Shown: piece by piece, positions 5,720 to 6,078 of the stretch
Layout: every line of letters begins with the position of its first letter
How positions within the stretch are numbered: the first letter of the stretch is position 1
NCBI GenBank assembly: GCA_021810175.1
Contig: JAJZJJ010000200.1
Location: forward strand, 1 to 6,078
Length of the DNA: 6,078 bases
From: Acidobacteriota bacterium
Lineage (GTDB): Bacteria; Acidobacteriota; Terriglobia; Terriglobales; Acidobacteriaceae
Reading direction: 5' to 3'
The notes under the pieces: generated by a model
What the model saw: the letters and a program-made list of their open reading frames with translations, nothing else
Told to the model about the DNA's origin: nothing
Database searches by the model: none
Translations under genes and position numbers: made by a program

Positions 5720-6078
5720 CTACCCCGGCACTCGCCACCATCCGGCGAGTGCCAATGTGATGAGAATCCCTCCGCACAAAACACCCAGCACACCCAGCAG
5801 CATTGGCCGAAAACCGTAGGCCCGCCCATCCGCCGCGGAATAATTGATTTCGCTGAACGCTCCCGCCAGTAGCCCGCACACGCCCCAGTACATCAGCGTC
5901 GGAACTCGCCGAATCCCAGGTTGCGTCGTAAACAACAGCGCCTCGATCACCACCATCAGTACCAGCGAGACCACCGGCCACAACTTGCAGCTCATCCATC
6001 CATTCGGCTGCCCATCCAGTCCAAAATGCACGGGAACCTGTTCCGGCAGCCGCCCGTACGTCGCCAGCAACGAACGCA
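5720..6078 (-). CDS. DUF1648 family membrane protein (partial, 5' end off the right edge)
   Basis: The minus frame is open from the window edge to a TAG at 5720-5722, giving about 119 visible codons. It contains YGRLPEQVPVHFGLDGQPNGW, the DUF1648 signature (Pro-rich, HFxxxGxPxxW) normally placed just after a first membrane helix. That helix is missing here, so the true start is probably beyond 6078; the TTG at 6070 is unlikely as a start. Three hydrophobic segments follow: LWPVVSLVLMVVIEALLF, VPTLMYWGVCGLLAGAF and PMLLGVLGVLCGGILITLAL. DUF1648 occurs in SdpI-like immunity or signalling membrane proteins and in many uncharacterised ones; no specific role can be read. The gene converges on GH130 with 36 bases between the stops. 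Its last codons (ALAGWWRVPG) form a perfect hairpin. Confidence 0.75.
   Translation of the reverse strand, partial: RSLLATYGRLPEQVPVHFGLDGQPNGWMSCKLWPVVSLVLMVVIEALLFTTQPGIRRVPTLMYWGVCGLLAGAFSEINYSAADGRAYGFRPMLLGVLGVLCGGILITLALAGWWRVPG
5727..5753. terminator. Ten-base-pair hairpin at the convergent gene ends
   Basis: GGCACTCGCC (5727-5736) is perfectly complementary to GGCGAGTGCC (5744-5753) around a seven-base loop. It lies 43 bases past the GH130 stop, inside the last codons of the DUF1648 gene. Neither strand has a T-run after it. It shares the GGCACTCG core with the terminator at 3316-3344. It may stop GH130 transcripts or stabilise their 3' end; for the minus-strand gene it would be an intragenic terminal structure. 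Confidence 0.5.

Noticed and set aside
1..6078. CRISPR array, insertion sequence, toxin-antitoxin or phage-defence module
   Set aside because: No regular spaced repeats, transposase, terminal inverted repeats or defence-family motifs were seen. The tRNA-His has no integrase or visible duplicated 3' end to suggest an integration site.

Overview
The window is GC-rich, mostly C-ending in its codons, and reads as a bacterial chromosome. The gene families and their style suggest an Acidobacteriota (Terriglobia-like) genome: a secreted GH130 glycosidase, tandem secreted PGGGY/GxSAGGH esterases, a YheT-type hydrolase and DUF4112 and DUF1648 membrane proteins. This placement is inference; nothing in the window fixes the taxon. 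I see no insertion sequence, integrase, phage gene, CRISPR array or rRNA.

Left part (1-454). A DUF4112 membrane protein gene runs leftward off the edge. It diverges from a complete tRNA-His (GTG anticodon, encoded CCA) that has a good extended -10 promoter.

Centre-left (503-2279). A YheT-type alpha/beta hydrolase gene overlaps by 11 bases a 204-codon gene of unknown function, so the pair is probably translationally coupled.

Centre-right (2306-5683). Two tandem paralogous secreted esterases, each 330 residues and about 70% identical by hand alignment, are followed by a secreted GH130 family enzyme. All three carry Sec-type signal peptides. Together they look like a small set for extracytoplasmic breakdown of an acylated (probably acetylated) plant or microbial glycan: the esterases would remove acyl groups and the GH130 enzyme would release mannose or a related sugar. 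That link is inferred from proximity and family.

Right edge (5720-6078). A DUF1648 membrane protein gene enters from the right on the minus strand and converges on the GH130 gene.

Two non-coding patterns stand out. Both esterase genes have TCTATACTG at the same distance from a GTG start, which would give essentially leaderless transcripts. A hairpin built on GGCACT...AGTGCC recurs after the genes: a full terminator after the first esterase, a U-tract-less version after the second, and a 10-bp stem where GH130 meets the DUF1648 gene. The region otherwise looks ordinary, and I do not see a strong case for a new defence or mobile system here.
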